From: Voacanga thouarsii
Taxonomy: Eukaryota; Streptophyta; Magnoliopsida; Gentianales; Apocynaceae
Reading direction: 5' to 3'
Length of the DNA stretch: 64,000 nt
NCBI GenBank assembly: GCA_026120185.1
Contig: JANUWF010001176.1
Span: forward strand, 5,155,501-5,219,500
The stretch's first letter is position 1. Each line of letters opens with the position of its first letter. The position numbers and the translations under genes are program-made. Of the stretch, positions 1-13,193 are shown piece after piece. The notes beneath the pieces were generated by a model. That model was given only the letters and a program-made list of their open reading frames with translations, was not told the DNA's origin and did not search any database.

Positions 1-1656
1 CCTCCCAGGACCCATCTATGTATGGAAAACAAGATATAATAAGGGTAAAGGTAACAACTTTTACTTTTGCGCGATCGTCCGAAGAACAAAAATTTCTTCT
101 TGAAGTTGAGGCATGATCCAGCTATCCTCGTGATCAACCTCCACGTGAGTTGAACATCTAACCACTATAATCACAGTGTGTGATTATCTCTAACAGTAAT
201 CCACACAGAGGAATACTCAAGTACCAAATTTCTATGCTAGCAAAAAAAGGATGGCGGCTAGGGTTCAAGATCAAAATCGAGATAGAGAAGAATAAGATTT
301 TCGTGGTTGTTGTTTTTGTTGTGTGTTGTTCAGCTATTGGCTAGGGTTTTTCGTGTGTTATTAGCTACCATATATCACACGAAATTCCCTTCCCAAAACT
401 GAGAATTCTAATCCTATTAGAATTCCCTAATTATAATTTAAAACATCAAGTTCTCACAATTATAACTTGTACCACAAATTATAACTAATTATATTTTGTC
501 CACAATAACTTTTCTTTCTCTCAATTAACCCCACATTGTTATCAAATAACATCTTGAGTATATAATCCTCTATTGTGTGTGACCTATTAGGTTTCCCAGT
601 CAATTGGTAGCGAACATGAATTAATCCAAACGTCTTTGAGATCAATAATCCATAATTAATTAGAATTAATCCCATTAATTCTAATCAGGATTGGTTTATT
701 AATTCATCAATTAATAAAACCATATTCTCAGATCATGAGTAGTATTTAGCAACACATCATGACTACCCAAGAGTCCAGGAAGTCAAGTGGCTTGACATGA
801 ACCCTTCAATAACAAACTTCAGTGCAATCAACTTCTTTCACCATACAATATCTCATTCGGTTTGGAGTATTGAATTAGTGCCAACTCCCTCCAGAATGAA
901 TTCTGGTCCAAATACAATAGTAGTTGTATCAGGAACCCACTACTCTAGATGTGTATCAATTGGAACTGTTTCCAATACACAATTGCCTTGGCCAAGAACT
1001 TTTGAGTAGTAATTCCTACAAGTGGCCGTGAGATATTCGCCCCTACTATTAGGAGTGGTGAATCCTTTATTGACCCTCTCAACTACTTTTTTTTACCTCA
1101 CCATGTACCCAATATCCATCCCATAGGCGGCCCTCGATCGAGCTCCGAAGGTTGGAATCAAAGTACAAGGTTCAGCAAACAAAGTATCTTGGAGATCTCA
1201 AGTCTAAGGATACTTGCACGTTTGCTATATTGAGATTATATCACTGGCACTAAATAGTTATCCATGTGATTATCTCAAAGCTAGGTCATCCAATGAACTT
1301 GTTCCATTAACAAGCATCCATGTATTAACTTTGAGTATCTCAATACTTACGGTTATAAGAACCACTGCCTGATCAAATCAGGAAGTCTAATACATGCTAG
1401 TATTAACGCATTAATGATGCTCTATCTCACTAATACTATGACTTGAGACTATTTAAGTAATAACACCATCTAGTGTAGTAGGAATCTCATATCATGATCT
1501 CTATCATGATTTTCTTAACACAGTGTTGTACTATGGACTTTATCGAACAGTTATATTACTTAAAGTAAACAAAGAAACTATAAGATAAATAATGCCTTTT
1601 ATTAAAATAAAATATGTCATATATAATGTACAAGTGATTGCCTCTAGGGCACAACA
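1..1656 (-). mobile_element. Copia-type LTR, partial (cut by window edge)
   Basis: Read on the minus strand, the sequence starts at 1656 with TGTTGTGCCCTAGAGGC, a typical beginning of plant Copia LTRs, and runs to the window edge. No coding region is present. Direct repeats of short stress-type words and a late segment rich in GTTGTTGTTTTTG (minus strand, near 300-340) fit an R/U5 region. The other LTR and internal region lie outside the window, so it may be a 5-prime LTR or a solo LTR. The assignment rests on terminal sequence and overall style only; short ORFs here have no recognisable product. Confidence 0.65.
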
Positions 1657-2163
1657 CTAATAGTTGTCACTTTGTTAAAACCCCCCACATCCGAACAAAT
1701 ATCATTAACCAACTCACAAAGACCATCTGATAAATCAATCCTACCTTAGGACAAAACATCCCCCACATACGGACAAAACCCCTTCACCAACTCACAAATG
1801 ACCTTTGATCAATCCAATCCACAACTAGACAACCCACAACCGGCCAAATAAACAAAGACAACCTAATAAACCCATCCCACATCAAGATAAAGTTTCCTTG
1901 CATTTGTCATTTTGTCACTACCTCCACTAAAGGACAAACACATTCAACATCTTGCAAATGCTAAAATAATCAAGCCAACTCACATCTGGACAACCCACAT
2001 CCAACCAAATGAACAAAGATAAATTCATCTCCATATGTGCACCTAGTTCAAACATCACCTACCGGACAATTCTCTAACACCTACCTATAAACTCCATCTG
2101 CCTTACCCTAACCACATAAGGACAGCCCTCATCCGGCCATCTATGGCTCAAACCTGAAGCAAA

Positions 2164-3835
2164 ATGATTGTCAACAGTGGTACACAAGAATCACCCTCAC
2201 CTAACCATGTAAGAGGACAGGAAGACAATCATCAGACATCATCTCCCCGTGTTTTCACCTCAAACATACTAACCAATATCCACTCCCAAACCAATGGAAT
2301 CTCTTTGCCTTCACTGCCTAAGGCCATTGATCCCTCTTTGTCCATAACTCTTGTTCTAAACCCAAATGACCAGGCTCCGCATACCCTTATCCAGGCACCG
2401 TGTTTCGGTCAAGTGGATGAGGAGATTCAGGCATCTATAGATAATATTGCTGAGCTAGCATCCTCTAACTCCTCTGGTTCTTCCATACCTGAAACCATAC
2501 CCCCTCGCCCTAGGGATGCTGAAAAACCCCCTGAAACAAATGTGAGGAAATCAGATCGAACTTAGGCAAACATTGTTGAAGGAAATCGGGATCACTACAA
2601 TAGTATGAGACTACAACATATACCTCGAACTAGAGAATTCATTGACATTGAGGAAGCTAATTTCAAGGACATGGAATTCAAATTGGGATTCTGCTTAATT
2701 GGTATGTTTATGGGGCGGTTTCCTAGACTAAGAGCAGTCACGGAACTCACAAAACAGTGGTCCGTCCCTTCCAAGGTATTTCCTCATGCTTCTGGCTGGC
2801 TTATCTTTTGGTTCAACTCTAATGAAAACAGACAGGTGGTTCTTAGAGGTGGTCCGTATGCTACTTATGGTCGGTCACTATTGTTAAAGGTAATGCCTAG
2901 AGAATTTGATTTCTCATTAGATTATATTAGCATATTGTCGTTATGGGTAACATTCCCTGCTCTACCACTGGGATGCTGGAACTATTCTGCACTAAGTAAA
3001 TTGCATCTAGGGTTGGAGTGCCTCTAATGACGGATATGCTCACTGCGCGACTTGAAAGGTTATCTTATACCCGAGTCCTTGTGGAAGTCGATGTATCTAA
3101 GCCTTTGATCAAGGAAGTACCAATCTGACTACCATCTGAAAAAACTAAATACCAAGCAGTTCGATATAAGTTTGAGCCATTGTTCTGCAACTTGTGCTAT
3201 AGGTTTGGTCATGCCACAGATAATTGCATGGGGGACAAAGTGAAAAACAAGGAACAGATGCTGTCAACTCAGGTAACAACTAAGCAAAATTGAGTAAAGT
3301 CAAGGTCTAATTCTAGGACTAAATTTGTACCGGCTGGAACGACAGAGCTGCCAATTGGCATCCACCATTGTGCAAAATAGCGGATAAAGAAAATGAGCTA
3401 GTCATTGCAGTGGACCGAGAAATCAGTTGTCAAGGGAAAAATACCGCGGGCACTATAGAGCATGGTTATGGTGCATCAACTTCGAAGGCTAAGAGTGTGC
3501 CGGTTTCTACTGATGATCCAATGAAACAGACCAGGAATGCTGCATCTCCCAAACTGCCTCATCAGAATGAAAGGAGGGTTAGCAGGGGTCGGCCAAGAGG
3601 CAGGCATAGGGGACGTAAGCGAACTCAATCGGTGTCCCGGGGTAGGGTACATTTTCAGGTCAGTAACATTGTAACCAATGCGGCTGAAAAAGGAAGAGGG
3701 GAGGATTTACCAAACATGGTGATTAAGGCTAAAAGAGCATCCATGCAAGCTTCTAAGATTATTCGTACAGTATGGAAGAAATTCATAGATCAAAACATCA
3801 ACTTGGTTAGTGCCCAGCGGGCACTAATTAGTTAA
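2164..3835 (+). pseudogene. LINE ORF1 (DUF4283 plus CCHC zinc knuckle), broken
   Basis: ORF1 of plant L1 elements encodes an RNA-binding chaperone for the retrotransposition particle. The first ATG (2164) follows the C-rich leader. An in-frame TAG at 2563-2565 interrupts the Pro/Ser-rich N-terminus; the frame then continues as a DUF4283 domain (about 2665-3000). A frameshift near 3000 moves the reading frame, after which a CX2CX4HX4C knuckle (CNLCYRFGHATDNC) lies at 3186-3227. Further stops fall near 3126 and 3292. The C-terminal basic segment (3368-3835) is rich in Arg and Gly. It ends at TAA 3833-3835, two bases before the ORF2 ATG. It is non-functional as it stands. Confidence 0.8.
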
Positions 3836-3837
3836 CA

Positions 3838-6800
3838 ATGAGAGTCGCATGCTGGAACATAAGAGGGTTTAATAAAACCCTCAAGCAGAACGAGGTTAGG
3901 GATTTCATCTCGAAGCACTGTGTGGATGTTTGTGGTATTTTAGAAACTAAACTTAATGATGAAGGGCTGGAGAAAATCCTAAGGAACCACTTTCCTAATT
4001 GGGCTGCAAAACGCAATTTTGAGAACTCAAAAGGGGGTAGTGTGGCCATACTATGGAATGTGGCTAGGGTTGATATGCATGTTTGGCATATATCGTCTCG
4101 GGCTATAGCTTGCGGCATCACTTGCAAAGTTTCTCATGTCTCATACTCTTTCACCTTCGTGTATGCGTACAATACAGTGGTTGCTAGGAGACCCCTGTGG
4201 AATGACTTGAAGCAATTCTCCATTCAGCTTTCTACCCTATGGATTCTTATGGGAGACTTCAACACTTATTTACAGGTGGATGATAAACTGGGGGGAACAT
4301 CACCTTCTACCTATGAACTAAATGACTTCTCCTCGCTTTGTGCGGAAACTGGCCTTACTGACCTACCTTATGTTGGCACATGATTCACATGGACAAACTC
4401 CTGGATGTGGTCCAAGCTAGATAGAGTTATGGGTAATGACGCCTGGTTCCAAGGTTGAAGCTATGCATCCGTGGAGTTTTCCCCCATTACTTACCTTTCC
4501 GACCACAATCCCTACCTTTGGAAACTGGTAGATTCTTCAAGAGGGAGAGGACCCCCATTTAGATTTTTCAATATTTGGGCTGACCATGAAAGATTTACTA
4601 ACCTAGTTAAAGGGGTGTGGGAACAAAGTTTCGAAGGCTGTCATCAGTTTATACTATGCCAAAGGTTGAAGTCACTCAAACGGGATTTGCGTGGACTGAA
4701 TAGAAAGGAATTCTCCCATATTTCTTCTCGTGTGGAGCAGGCCAACCAGGAGCTACACAGGGCGCAACAGCTACTGTTAGATAATCCCCTAGACAGCACC
4801 TTGATTGCCCAGTACAAGGACCGAAGACTGACTACTTAGAGGTTAGCTGAGGCAGAAAGAAAGTTTTACCAGTAGCTAGCAAAGGGGAAATACGTGGCAC
4901 AAGCGAACAAATGCACTAAATACTTCCATGCATTGTGAACAAGAATAAGAAACAGAACTTTATTGCATCCGTTATTAAGGAGTATGGAATGAGGACAGAT
5001 AGTCAAAAATCACTTACGAATGAATTTGTTGACTACTATTGCAGACTGCTTGGGACTTGGATTCAATGCCAAAAACTCAATGTGGACTACGTTAGGGCTG
5101 GTCCATTGGTGCCATACCATCACATGGCCGATCTTGTAATGGAGGTCTCAGATCAGGATATAAAGCTTGCATTGTGGGATATTGGTGACTCCAAAGCCCT
5201 AAGACCGGACGGTTACTTTACCTACTTTTTCAAAAAAGCATGGGGAGTGGTGAAACAAGGTTTATGTGTGGCAGTGCGGGATTTTTTCATTTCTGGCAGG
5301 ATGTTAAAGCAGCTCAATCACTCGATTATTACCTTGGTTCCTAAATCTGCCCGTGGCGAGAGGGTGGGGGACTATAGACCCATTTCCTACTGCAATGTGG
5401 ATTATAAGATTATCTCCAAAATATTGACAGCCAAGCTAAAATCTATCCTCCCTGTTCTGGTGGATCCTGCTCAGTTAGCATTCATGGAGGATAGACTTAT
5501 GGTGGATAATATCCTTCTGGTTCAAGAACTTTTGCGGGGATACAACTGGAAGCGAGTGTCTCCACGCTGCACTGTTAAAGTGGATTTGCAAAAGGCATAC
5601 GACTCAGTTAGTTGAGATTTCTTGCTAGACTTATTAGTAGAAATTAGATTCCCACAGCAGTTTGCGGGTTGGATTAAGCAGTGCATTACCACCACCTCAT
5701 TCTCTGTTGCTATCAATGGGACTGTTCATGGGTTCTTTAAGGGAGCAAAGGGACTTCGCCAGGGAGACCCCATATCTCCGTTGTTGTTCATTCTCTATTT
5801 GCAATACTTTTCTCAGGTTGTTGAAGTCCACACACTTGGGACCGGTTTTAACTACCATCCCAAGTGTGACTACTTGAGGATTACTCACCTTGCTTTTGCG
5901 GATAACTTAATGCTGTTTGCTAAAGGCGAGAGATCATCTGTACACCTCTTGCTGGGATGTCTGGAGGAACTAAAAAGATGCTCAAGATTGGAAATCAACA
6001 GGGACAAATCCAATATTTACCTTGCTGGGCTGGGAATTTCAGACCAAAACGATATTCTGGAGGACACTGGCATCCCTATGGGAGGCTTCCCGTTTCGCTA
6101 CCTTGGCATTCCAATCATGGCAGGTAAAATGAGAGTTTCATACTTCTGTCCTTTACTTGACAGGATTGGCTCTTAAATTGAAAGATGGTTTGCACGGTCT
6201 TTATCATATGCGGGGCATTTGCAGCTAATCCAAACTGTCCTACAAGGTGTTGATTGCTTTTGGCTTTCTATACTTCCCACTCCAGTTCTGGTTATCAATC
6301 AACTGGACAGACTAGCCAGTGACTTCCTTTGGGACTCCAAGCATGCACTTGTGGCCTGGAAAGATATTTGCCTTCCAAAAGATGAAGGGGGACTGGGTCT
6401 TAGGAATTTGAGCACTTAGAATGGAGCACTTCTATCCCGAATCTTATAGGATATCCAAGATGAGAAACAGTCACTATGGGTTAAATGGCTTAATCACTAT
6501 TACATGGAGGGGCGTTCAATCTGGGAGATACCGCAACATAAGGAACATTCTCCTTTGTTTCGTAGAATATTATCTATCGGGGATACCATTTTGGAAAAAG
6601 AAAGAGATGTAAATCGAGCAGCGATAGTTTTGCAGACGTGGGCAATTAGGACCACGGGATTCACCATACAAGTATATAACTATCTCAGAACATCACTGCA
6701 GAAGGTACATTAGGCAAAAACGATGTGCAAACAGGGCCTCACGCCAAAGCATTCATTTATGGTTTGGTTATGTGCCAAGGGTTGGTTGAAAACTAAAGAT

Positions 6801-7198
6801 GTTCTAGTGTTCCGGCCAGACAACATGTCATGTCCTTTATGCCATACACACCCAGAGACAACTAGGCACCTTTTTTTCAACAGTGTAATATCAAAACAAA
6901 TTTGGAGGGATATCAAAGCATGGTTAGCCTTACCACAACATATGAACTCCATCGACACTTGCCTCAGTAGTTCAACTGGGCGACTCATGAATCCTCGTGG
7001 CTTGCCAAAGCCAAAGTATCTTCAATGGCTGCCACTGTTTATTACATATGGCTAGCACGCAATCAGGCACTTTTCGAGGGAGTTGCCTGTCAACCTTTGG
7101 AAACTATGAAAAGGATCAAAACGCATGTGTACTTTGTTCTTTTTACCTTGTACCCTCATGTTTTGACCCATTTTGAGGATTCTATTTGTAACAACTAG
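3838..7198 (+). pseudogene. LINE ORF2 (endonuclease, reverse transcriptase, zf-RVT), broken
   Basis: ORF2 of L1 elements nicks target DNA and copies element RNA. The start [12 protein letters not shown] is the endonuclease N-terminus (about 3838-4500). Reverse transcriptase motifs follow (YRPIS near 5380, KVDLQKAYDSVS near 5590, GLRQGDPISPLLF near 5750), and a zf-RVT region with WLCAKG and CPLCHTHPETTRHLFF (about 6760-6880) leads to TAG at 7196-7198. Stops include 4381-4383, 4837-4839, 5613-5615, 6174-6176 and 6417-6419, with frameshifts near 4930 and 6500. The catalytic FADD box reads FADN at 5896-5907, so one catalytic aspartate is lost as well. Confidence 0.88.
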
Positions 7199-7352
7199 TT
7201 AATAGTTGCTTTACTATTAACTAGTAAGACCCTGTGTACATACACTTTGACCAATATATATATTTACATCTTTATCCAAAAAAAAAATATATATTCTACT
7301 TACTTTAAATATCACAAGGTAATTTTTGCATTTTGTTGGTACCAAGGATATA

Positions 7353-10300
7353 TGTAATACCCCGCCCAAAACTACCTTTGACTATGGGGAAAAGTCATGC
7401 ATTGCATAGCATCTTGCATTTTATGTGGTAGCTAGAATAATTTTATTTGCATGGATGCATGTGAATTTTTTTCCGTTGCTCTTGCATTTGAATTAATTGA
7501 TGTGAAATAGTTATATTGTTAAACACTTGGTTAAGGGAGGTTTGGTCGAAGATTTTGAAGGATGAGTATTGGGGTGGTAAGAACTTCTTGTAGAAAAATT
7601 AGCATTGGAGTTGTTTTGGAATAGCGGGAAGGTTGGTGATTTCCTTTGGTGACCCGAGTTCGAATCCTACCTTTTGTGAAGTTAGTTTCTCTTCTTGAAA
7701 TTCTTTTCTTTAGACAATTTCTTGTCTTGGCCGAAAAAGAACCTAGCTATCCTAGAGAAATTTTAGTATTTTTACTCCAAGGAAATAAGTCTCTATATTT
7801 ATTTCCTAAATTCAAGGACTTTGATGTGAATAAAGTTCACCTTTAATTTTCAGCTTGTGTTCCTTAGGATTTTCGAAAAAACCCTAGTTAGTAATTAAAA
7901 TATTAGCTTGATTTTAGTTAGATAGATGTTGCCATGGATAGGTGGAATTAATGAATCCTTTTCCTAGTAGGAAATCTTGTTGATTTCAATCCTAGAATGT
8001 TAGCTAAAAATCTGGAAAAAAAACTCCAGCAAGTGCCGCCACTTCTTGAAGGACTTGTAGCTCAATCCAAACTCTTATAGGACTAGAGGAAATCCTATCC
8101 AAATCCTTGATAAAATCATATTTTATTTCAATCCAAATTCAACTAGGATTTTCTTCCTTTTCCTAGCTGAATTTCAGCAGCCTTGTGTCACCACAAGCTG
8201 TCCGAAAATTCCAGCTTCTTAGCTACAATCCAACTCTGTAAATCCTAGCTCAAAACACCTAAATATTCCTCATCAATTCAGGGTACTTTAGCTGCACAAA
8301 ACCAGAATTTTATTCACACAAAAACAATGAAATTCTTCCAGCTTATACACAGAAAATTCGGTCAGCTTTGTGCAGGAATTTCGGCCAGCTTTAAACTCCT
8401 ACTCCAACCGAAATTCTGCACACATAACCCACTGGAAAACCCCAGCTGATCAAGCTATTTTCAGTGCCCAAAACCCCCAATTTTCCTCTAGAAATTCTGG
8501 TAGAAGTTCAACAGCCAAAACAGTCCAAACCTTGCTACTCTTGCACAGAATTTTCACAGCACTTGCACAGGATTTTTCAGTCATCAAAACTCACTCAAAC
8601 TCTTCCTTGTTTGGCCCAAAATTCTGAACACATTCAGCCATTCCCTTGAGCAATATTTCGCTCAGCATAAAGGAGCAAAATTGTAGAATCTTTTTCTCCA
8701 TTAAACTCCCCTAAAATCGGCAGCAAGGAGACACGCAACAAGCTGAAATTTCGCATTTGCTGTTCATGAAACCTAAAGCCATTAGGAGTCTATCTAAACA
8801 TCACCATCTAACCCTAAACCAATCTTCTCCAACTCTAAATCATAGCAACCGTCTACCCTCTCCATTCTACACGAAAATTTCAGCAACATCTCTCTGCAAA
8901 ATTTTCGAAAACACAAGAGCTATTCTAAGCCAAAAATCGAACACACCTTAAGGTAAGCACAAATCCTTTCAACCTCTTGATGCCGTTTTCTCTAATGATT
9001 CTTTTCTCTTCCTTCTACCCTTAAATCACACCCTATAGAGGCTGATATCCTCTTCTTCCTTAATTTTCGGTCAAGAGGAGCAAAGGAGGTAGCTTCTCTC
9101 TTCTTCTGAAGCGAACTCAGGATGATCACCATAGGAGCATCGAGACCTCATTACTCGGTAGTTGCAAGGTAAGGGAATACCCTCCCTTGATGCCGAAAGT
9201 AAAGTTTAATGGTGTTTATTAGCGAGATAAACATGTGGTCGTAGTATATGATCTTTGGGGATTGAATCATTTACTTGGAATTAAATAGGAGATTGCGAAT
9301 TGTTATGAAAATAAATGGGATTAGAGCATGTTTGAATTAATTGAGACCCTAATAATGATATTATATGGTTTAGATCAGGAGGATAATTGAGGAAAGCTAG
9401 CTGTGAATTTATCGCATTTATCTGAGGCATATCAAGTAAGTCCTTGCATAAACTCTTTTATTAAACGTTGTGATGGTAAGTCCTTTTATAAACTGTTTTG
9501 TTAAATGTTGTGATGGCAAGTCTATGTTGTGAAGCTTTGTAAAGCTATTGTTAAACTATGTTTGCTTGGGTTGTAAACGTGGATATTTATTCTTTAAGCG
9601 GTTTTGTCAAACTAACGATTTTATCAAGAAAACTATTCTTTTCCTTAAATTTTTAGAAATCTCTTTTAAAGAAAACCACGTTTTACAAAGCCAAGGTTTG
9701 GAAATATTTTGAATCAGGAATTGACGGATATGTTCGTTGTGTACTCAATAAGGGTAGGCTAACAATACTAGTCTTGGAGGGCTAGCGTAAGTCTTCTGGC
9801 AGGAGGCCACCTCTAGAAGATGAACTCTGCCTGAAGAGGCGACAGTGTTGGTTGGTCAGGCCAGTCCGAGCTAGCATGTGTACCTGGTATGGTATTTATT
9901 TTCCCGGCATGGACACCCGGATGGTTTTGTTGGGTGTAGAGATGGAGGAGTTTCTCACCCGGTGGGCTGTACACTTACCTTGATCAGAACGCCCAACGTA
10001 TGGTAATCTGGTCCGGACAAGGTGCACAAAGTGTGATGCCTTGGCCAATTTGTTCTCATAGAGCCCAACGTGTGGTGACATGACTTTTATCCGAGTGGAG
10101 GATTTATTTCGTACAAAATGTGACAATGAGAAAAACCTACTCCTTGCGAAAATAGATTGTTTATGACTTGCCAAATTATTTTTACAAATGTTTTACACTT
10201 TGCATACACGAACTATTTAAAAAACTATGTGCACACACAGGACTTACTGAGATTTATTCTCACACTGTTTTACATCATGTTTTCAGGGTATAGATTTTGT

Positions 10301-10571
10301 TGAGTCAGCGGGGCATGTAATAGTTGAAGCTTTTGCTATTTTCTCTATTCGTTCTGGGAGACATTTGTTACTTATGCTTCTAAACAATATTTTGTTTTAT
10401 TCCGTTTTGCTCCAAGTTGAGCCTGATGTAATAAGAGTATTTCTTTATTCATCTAAATTGATCCTTTTGGAGATTGCCTTTATATTTTATACCTCGTTCT
10501 AAAGACTCCTTGTCCTACGGGACGGGGCGACATCCTCGCCCTTTTAGGGTACGTAGTCGTGGGGTGTTACA
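7353..10571 (+). mobile_element. Solo long LTR (TGTAATACCCC...GGGGTGTTACA)
   Basis: The segment begins TGTAATACCCC and ends GGGGTGTTACA, the inverted TG...CA ends of a retroviral-type LTR. It is bounded by an exact 5-bp duplication ATATA at 7348-7352 and 10572-10576. It is 3219 bp long and has no gag-pol, primer site or second LTR, which fits a solo LTR left by recombination. The termini resemble long LTRs of Ty3/gypsy chromoviruses (Tekay-like is my inference). Related ends occur at 11880-16166 and 58906. Short ORFs inside have no recognisable product. Confidence 0.75.
9437..9516 (+). repeat. 40-bp tandem duplication inside the solo LTR
   Basis: Two 40-bp units starting TAAGTCCTT and ending GTTGTGATGG follow each other directly with only a few differences; a partial third unit (CAAGTC) starts after them. 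Confidence 0.75.
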
Positions 10572-10576
10572 ATATA

Positions 10577-11879
10577 ACTCTGTCTGAAACGTTTCTTTCC
10601 AAAATATTTGGTTCGAGTATTAGATTAATAAAAGCTTGAATATCTTCTTGTGGATGCTTAATTCAATTACTAAGACAACTTTGGATTTAGCTTCAAAAGC
10701 AGGACCAGGCTTCTCCAAATGCTTGACTTCAACACTGGTAGCTAGCTACCAGAGTAAACCTTTTTTTCTTCTTCCACCCTCCATGCCTAAACTCATAAGC
10801 ATTTGTATATGTAGAATTTTCTAGATAGATTGGGAAGAGCAAGATGATGAGGATGATGATGAGGAGGAGAAGGAGGAGGAAAACATTTACTTGGAAAAAA
10901 AAAAAAAAGGAGGAGTAATGAGACACATAGTAAACTCATGAAAGTGAGGAAAAGAGTAGGGAATGAAGTAAGGGATAAGGTCTAAATAGGCGAAAATGGA
11001 CAAGTTCCACATTGATCACGCAAGATTTTTTTTTTTATTTTAAACAAGTATTTTTTTTTTTGTTTGCCCAAAATAATATATTGATTTGGATAAATTGAAA
11101 CATTTATTTATAATAACTAATCTACCTGTCAAACTATCTAACATTTATAAAATATAATTTAAATTGGATAATTATTTCACAACGTAATCAAGTTTTATTT
11201 AAAACAATTGCACAAATTAAAAATCAAACATGAACTTTGAAACCAATTCGAATTAAAACATATACAATAATATATTTTTAAAAAAGTCACACAAGTATAA
11301 TTGGTAAATGAATTTCATCCACTAAAAAAAGGAGTGACTAGTGTCATTAAAGAAAACAAATATTCACATATAATTGGAATATTTATTTCTTCTCTTTTAA
11401 TCAATATTTTGAGAATAAGAAATGATTTAGATGTGTTAGATTAAGAGAGAGAGAGAGAGAATTTTGTGTATTAAAAATATCTTAATATTATTTTCTTTAA
11501 CGTAAAGGTACCAAAATTACATCTTTTGAGAGAGAGAGAGAGAGAGGGAGAGAGAGATTATTAGACTAACTATATCTTGTTTTGTTTCATAGCTTCTTAA
11601 TTGAATTTTTAATTTGAGTAGTTATTTTAAATAAGTCTTGCTAAGGATCTGGAAGAATTATCTAATATAAATTGGTCATATGGAGATTGAATAAATTTGA
11701 CTGGATTAGTTAGTAAATATATTTCAATTTATTTAAATTAATGTATATATCAGGATACGCGTTAAGAAACTTAATAATATATAAAATGCATAATAATTAA
11801 TTATTAACTAATATTGAGTGAGGAATGGTTGATATTTTGGATAGGGTTTATTGCAATTTACCCCTATTATATTGGGGAT
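10577..11879. other. AT-rich intergenic stretch with GA microsatellites
   Basis: No supported gene. It holds a purine-rich stretch (GATGATGAGGAGGAGAAGG type, about 10830-10918), A/T homopolymers, and GA runs at about 11445-11460 and 11530-11558. Confidence 0.7.
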
Positions 11880-13144
11880 TGTAACACCCCATATATTCGT
11901 ATCGTAGTGGGCCTTGACTTTATGAGATATCGTCCTGTCTGATATCTCAAATAAGAGGTCTTTATAACGAATCAACAACGTAATTAGTAGCAGAATCATA
12001 CTATAACTTCAAAATAGGAATTTTATTTATAGGAAAATCTATAATACATGGACCTTAAATCTTTCATGCAATATTCTAATAATCACAATAAATTATACAA
12101 TATATTATGGTGTATTATTTCTAATTCATCACAACAAATATTGATGCACAACAAATATGTTTCTCAAATAGATATTAATGGTTCCACACCAAGATTACTA
12201 GTCCCAACAAATAAAAATATTGACCCAAATAAGATTTATAATCCTACTGCCTTTATTTAGTCTCAATGAGCCATAGCATTTACAATCCTACCACCTTCAA
12301 TTTTGTGACAATGAGAACGAACCTAGTAGGACACACAATATCCATACTTCATAAAATGCTCGTTTTCATTTATTTCAAAAAATCACTTACAAAACGATAT
12401 TTTTATAAATAAATGGGAACTCACTTTGCTTTCTTTGCTAACTTCCTCAAGTCAAACTTATTCACATCAATGAGCAAAATCAATCTATTAATATTTATAC
12501 TTCTTCATCTCTATTCCTTTTTCTTCTTTCTTTCTCTCTTCTCAGTTTCCCTCTCTTTTTTCTTTTCTCTTTCTTTCTCTCTTTCTTCTCTCCCTTTTTT
12601 CTTCCCTCTTTTTCGCTTCTTGTTTCAAATCTTGTTCTTCTCCCTTTTTTCCCTATTTATAGGTGTTAAGAAGCTTAGGGTGTAATCTTTGTTTGTATAA
12701 TCACTTATGCAAGTGCTTATGTAATATAATAACTCATCATATGACTCACCACCTTCTAGAAGTTTTAGGAACATATGGCATGGTGATTCATCAATTTAGA
12801 ATCTTTTGGAAACCTTGAGAAGATTGTGGAAGAATTTAGCATAATGTGGAAACTTTTAGAACCTTTTAGAAAAATATAAAATAATAAAATTTATATAACA
12901 TAATAAATATCTATGCTTTAATATAGTTTGTGGGTCCCACATGACACCTTGCACTTACTTTATTGAAGGTATGGACCCACCTAATTAATGAAAAGATTAG
13001 GTTATCAAATTGAATTTTACTTCCTAGTATAATATTAATAATAATAACTAAAAATAATAGTATATATAATAATAGTATAATATTGTTAATAAAATAAATG
13101 TATAGTATTAACATTAGATGTAGTAACGAAATAAGACTAATATA

Positions 13145-13145
<1 letters not shown>

Positions 13146-13191
<46 letters not shown>
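13146..13191. repeat. (AAT)n microsatellite
   Basis: An uninterrupted AAT/ATA run of about 15 units lies in the AT-rich centre of the inverted LTR-like pair. Confidence 0.9.

Positions 13192-13193
<2 letters not shown>

Larger units (their letters stand above)
1657..7290 (+). mobile_element. L1-type LINE, copy 1 (degenerate)
   Basis: A C-rich, G-poor 5-prime region (about 1670-2163) with recurring ACATCCGGACAA-like words precedes two broken reading frames: ORF1 with DUF4283 and a CCHC knuckle, and ORF2 with endonuclease, reverse transcriptase and zf-RVT domains. The 3-prime end is an A-run near 7280. The element is homologous along its length to the LINE at 24161-27930. Multiple stops and frameshifts show it is old. 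I could not find convincing target-site duplications; the 5-prime limit is approximate because an LTR abuts it. Confidence 0.85.

Noticed and set aside
3828..4127. Minus-strand open frame opposite the LINE endonuclease
   Set aside because: It is a shadow of ORF2 with no family resemblance.
7646..7675. tRNA-like word GAGTTCGAATCC on the plus strand
   Set aside because: There is no A box at proper distance and no cloverleaf; it lies inside a solo LTR.
12413..12685. Phe/Ser-rich 90-codon open frame
   Set aside because: It is CT-rich leader sequence of the inverted LTR-like arm translated by chance.
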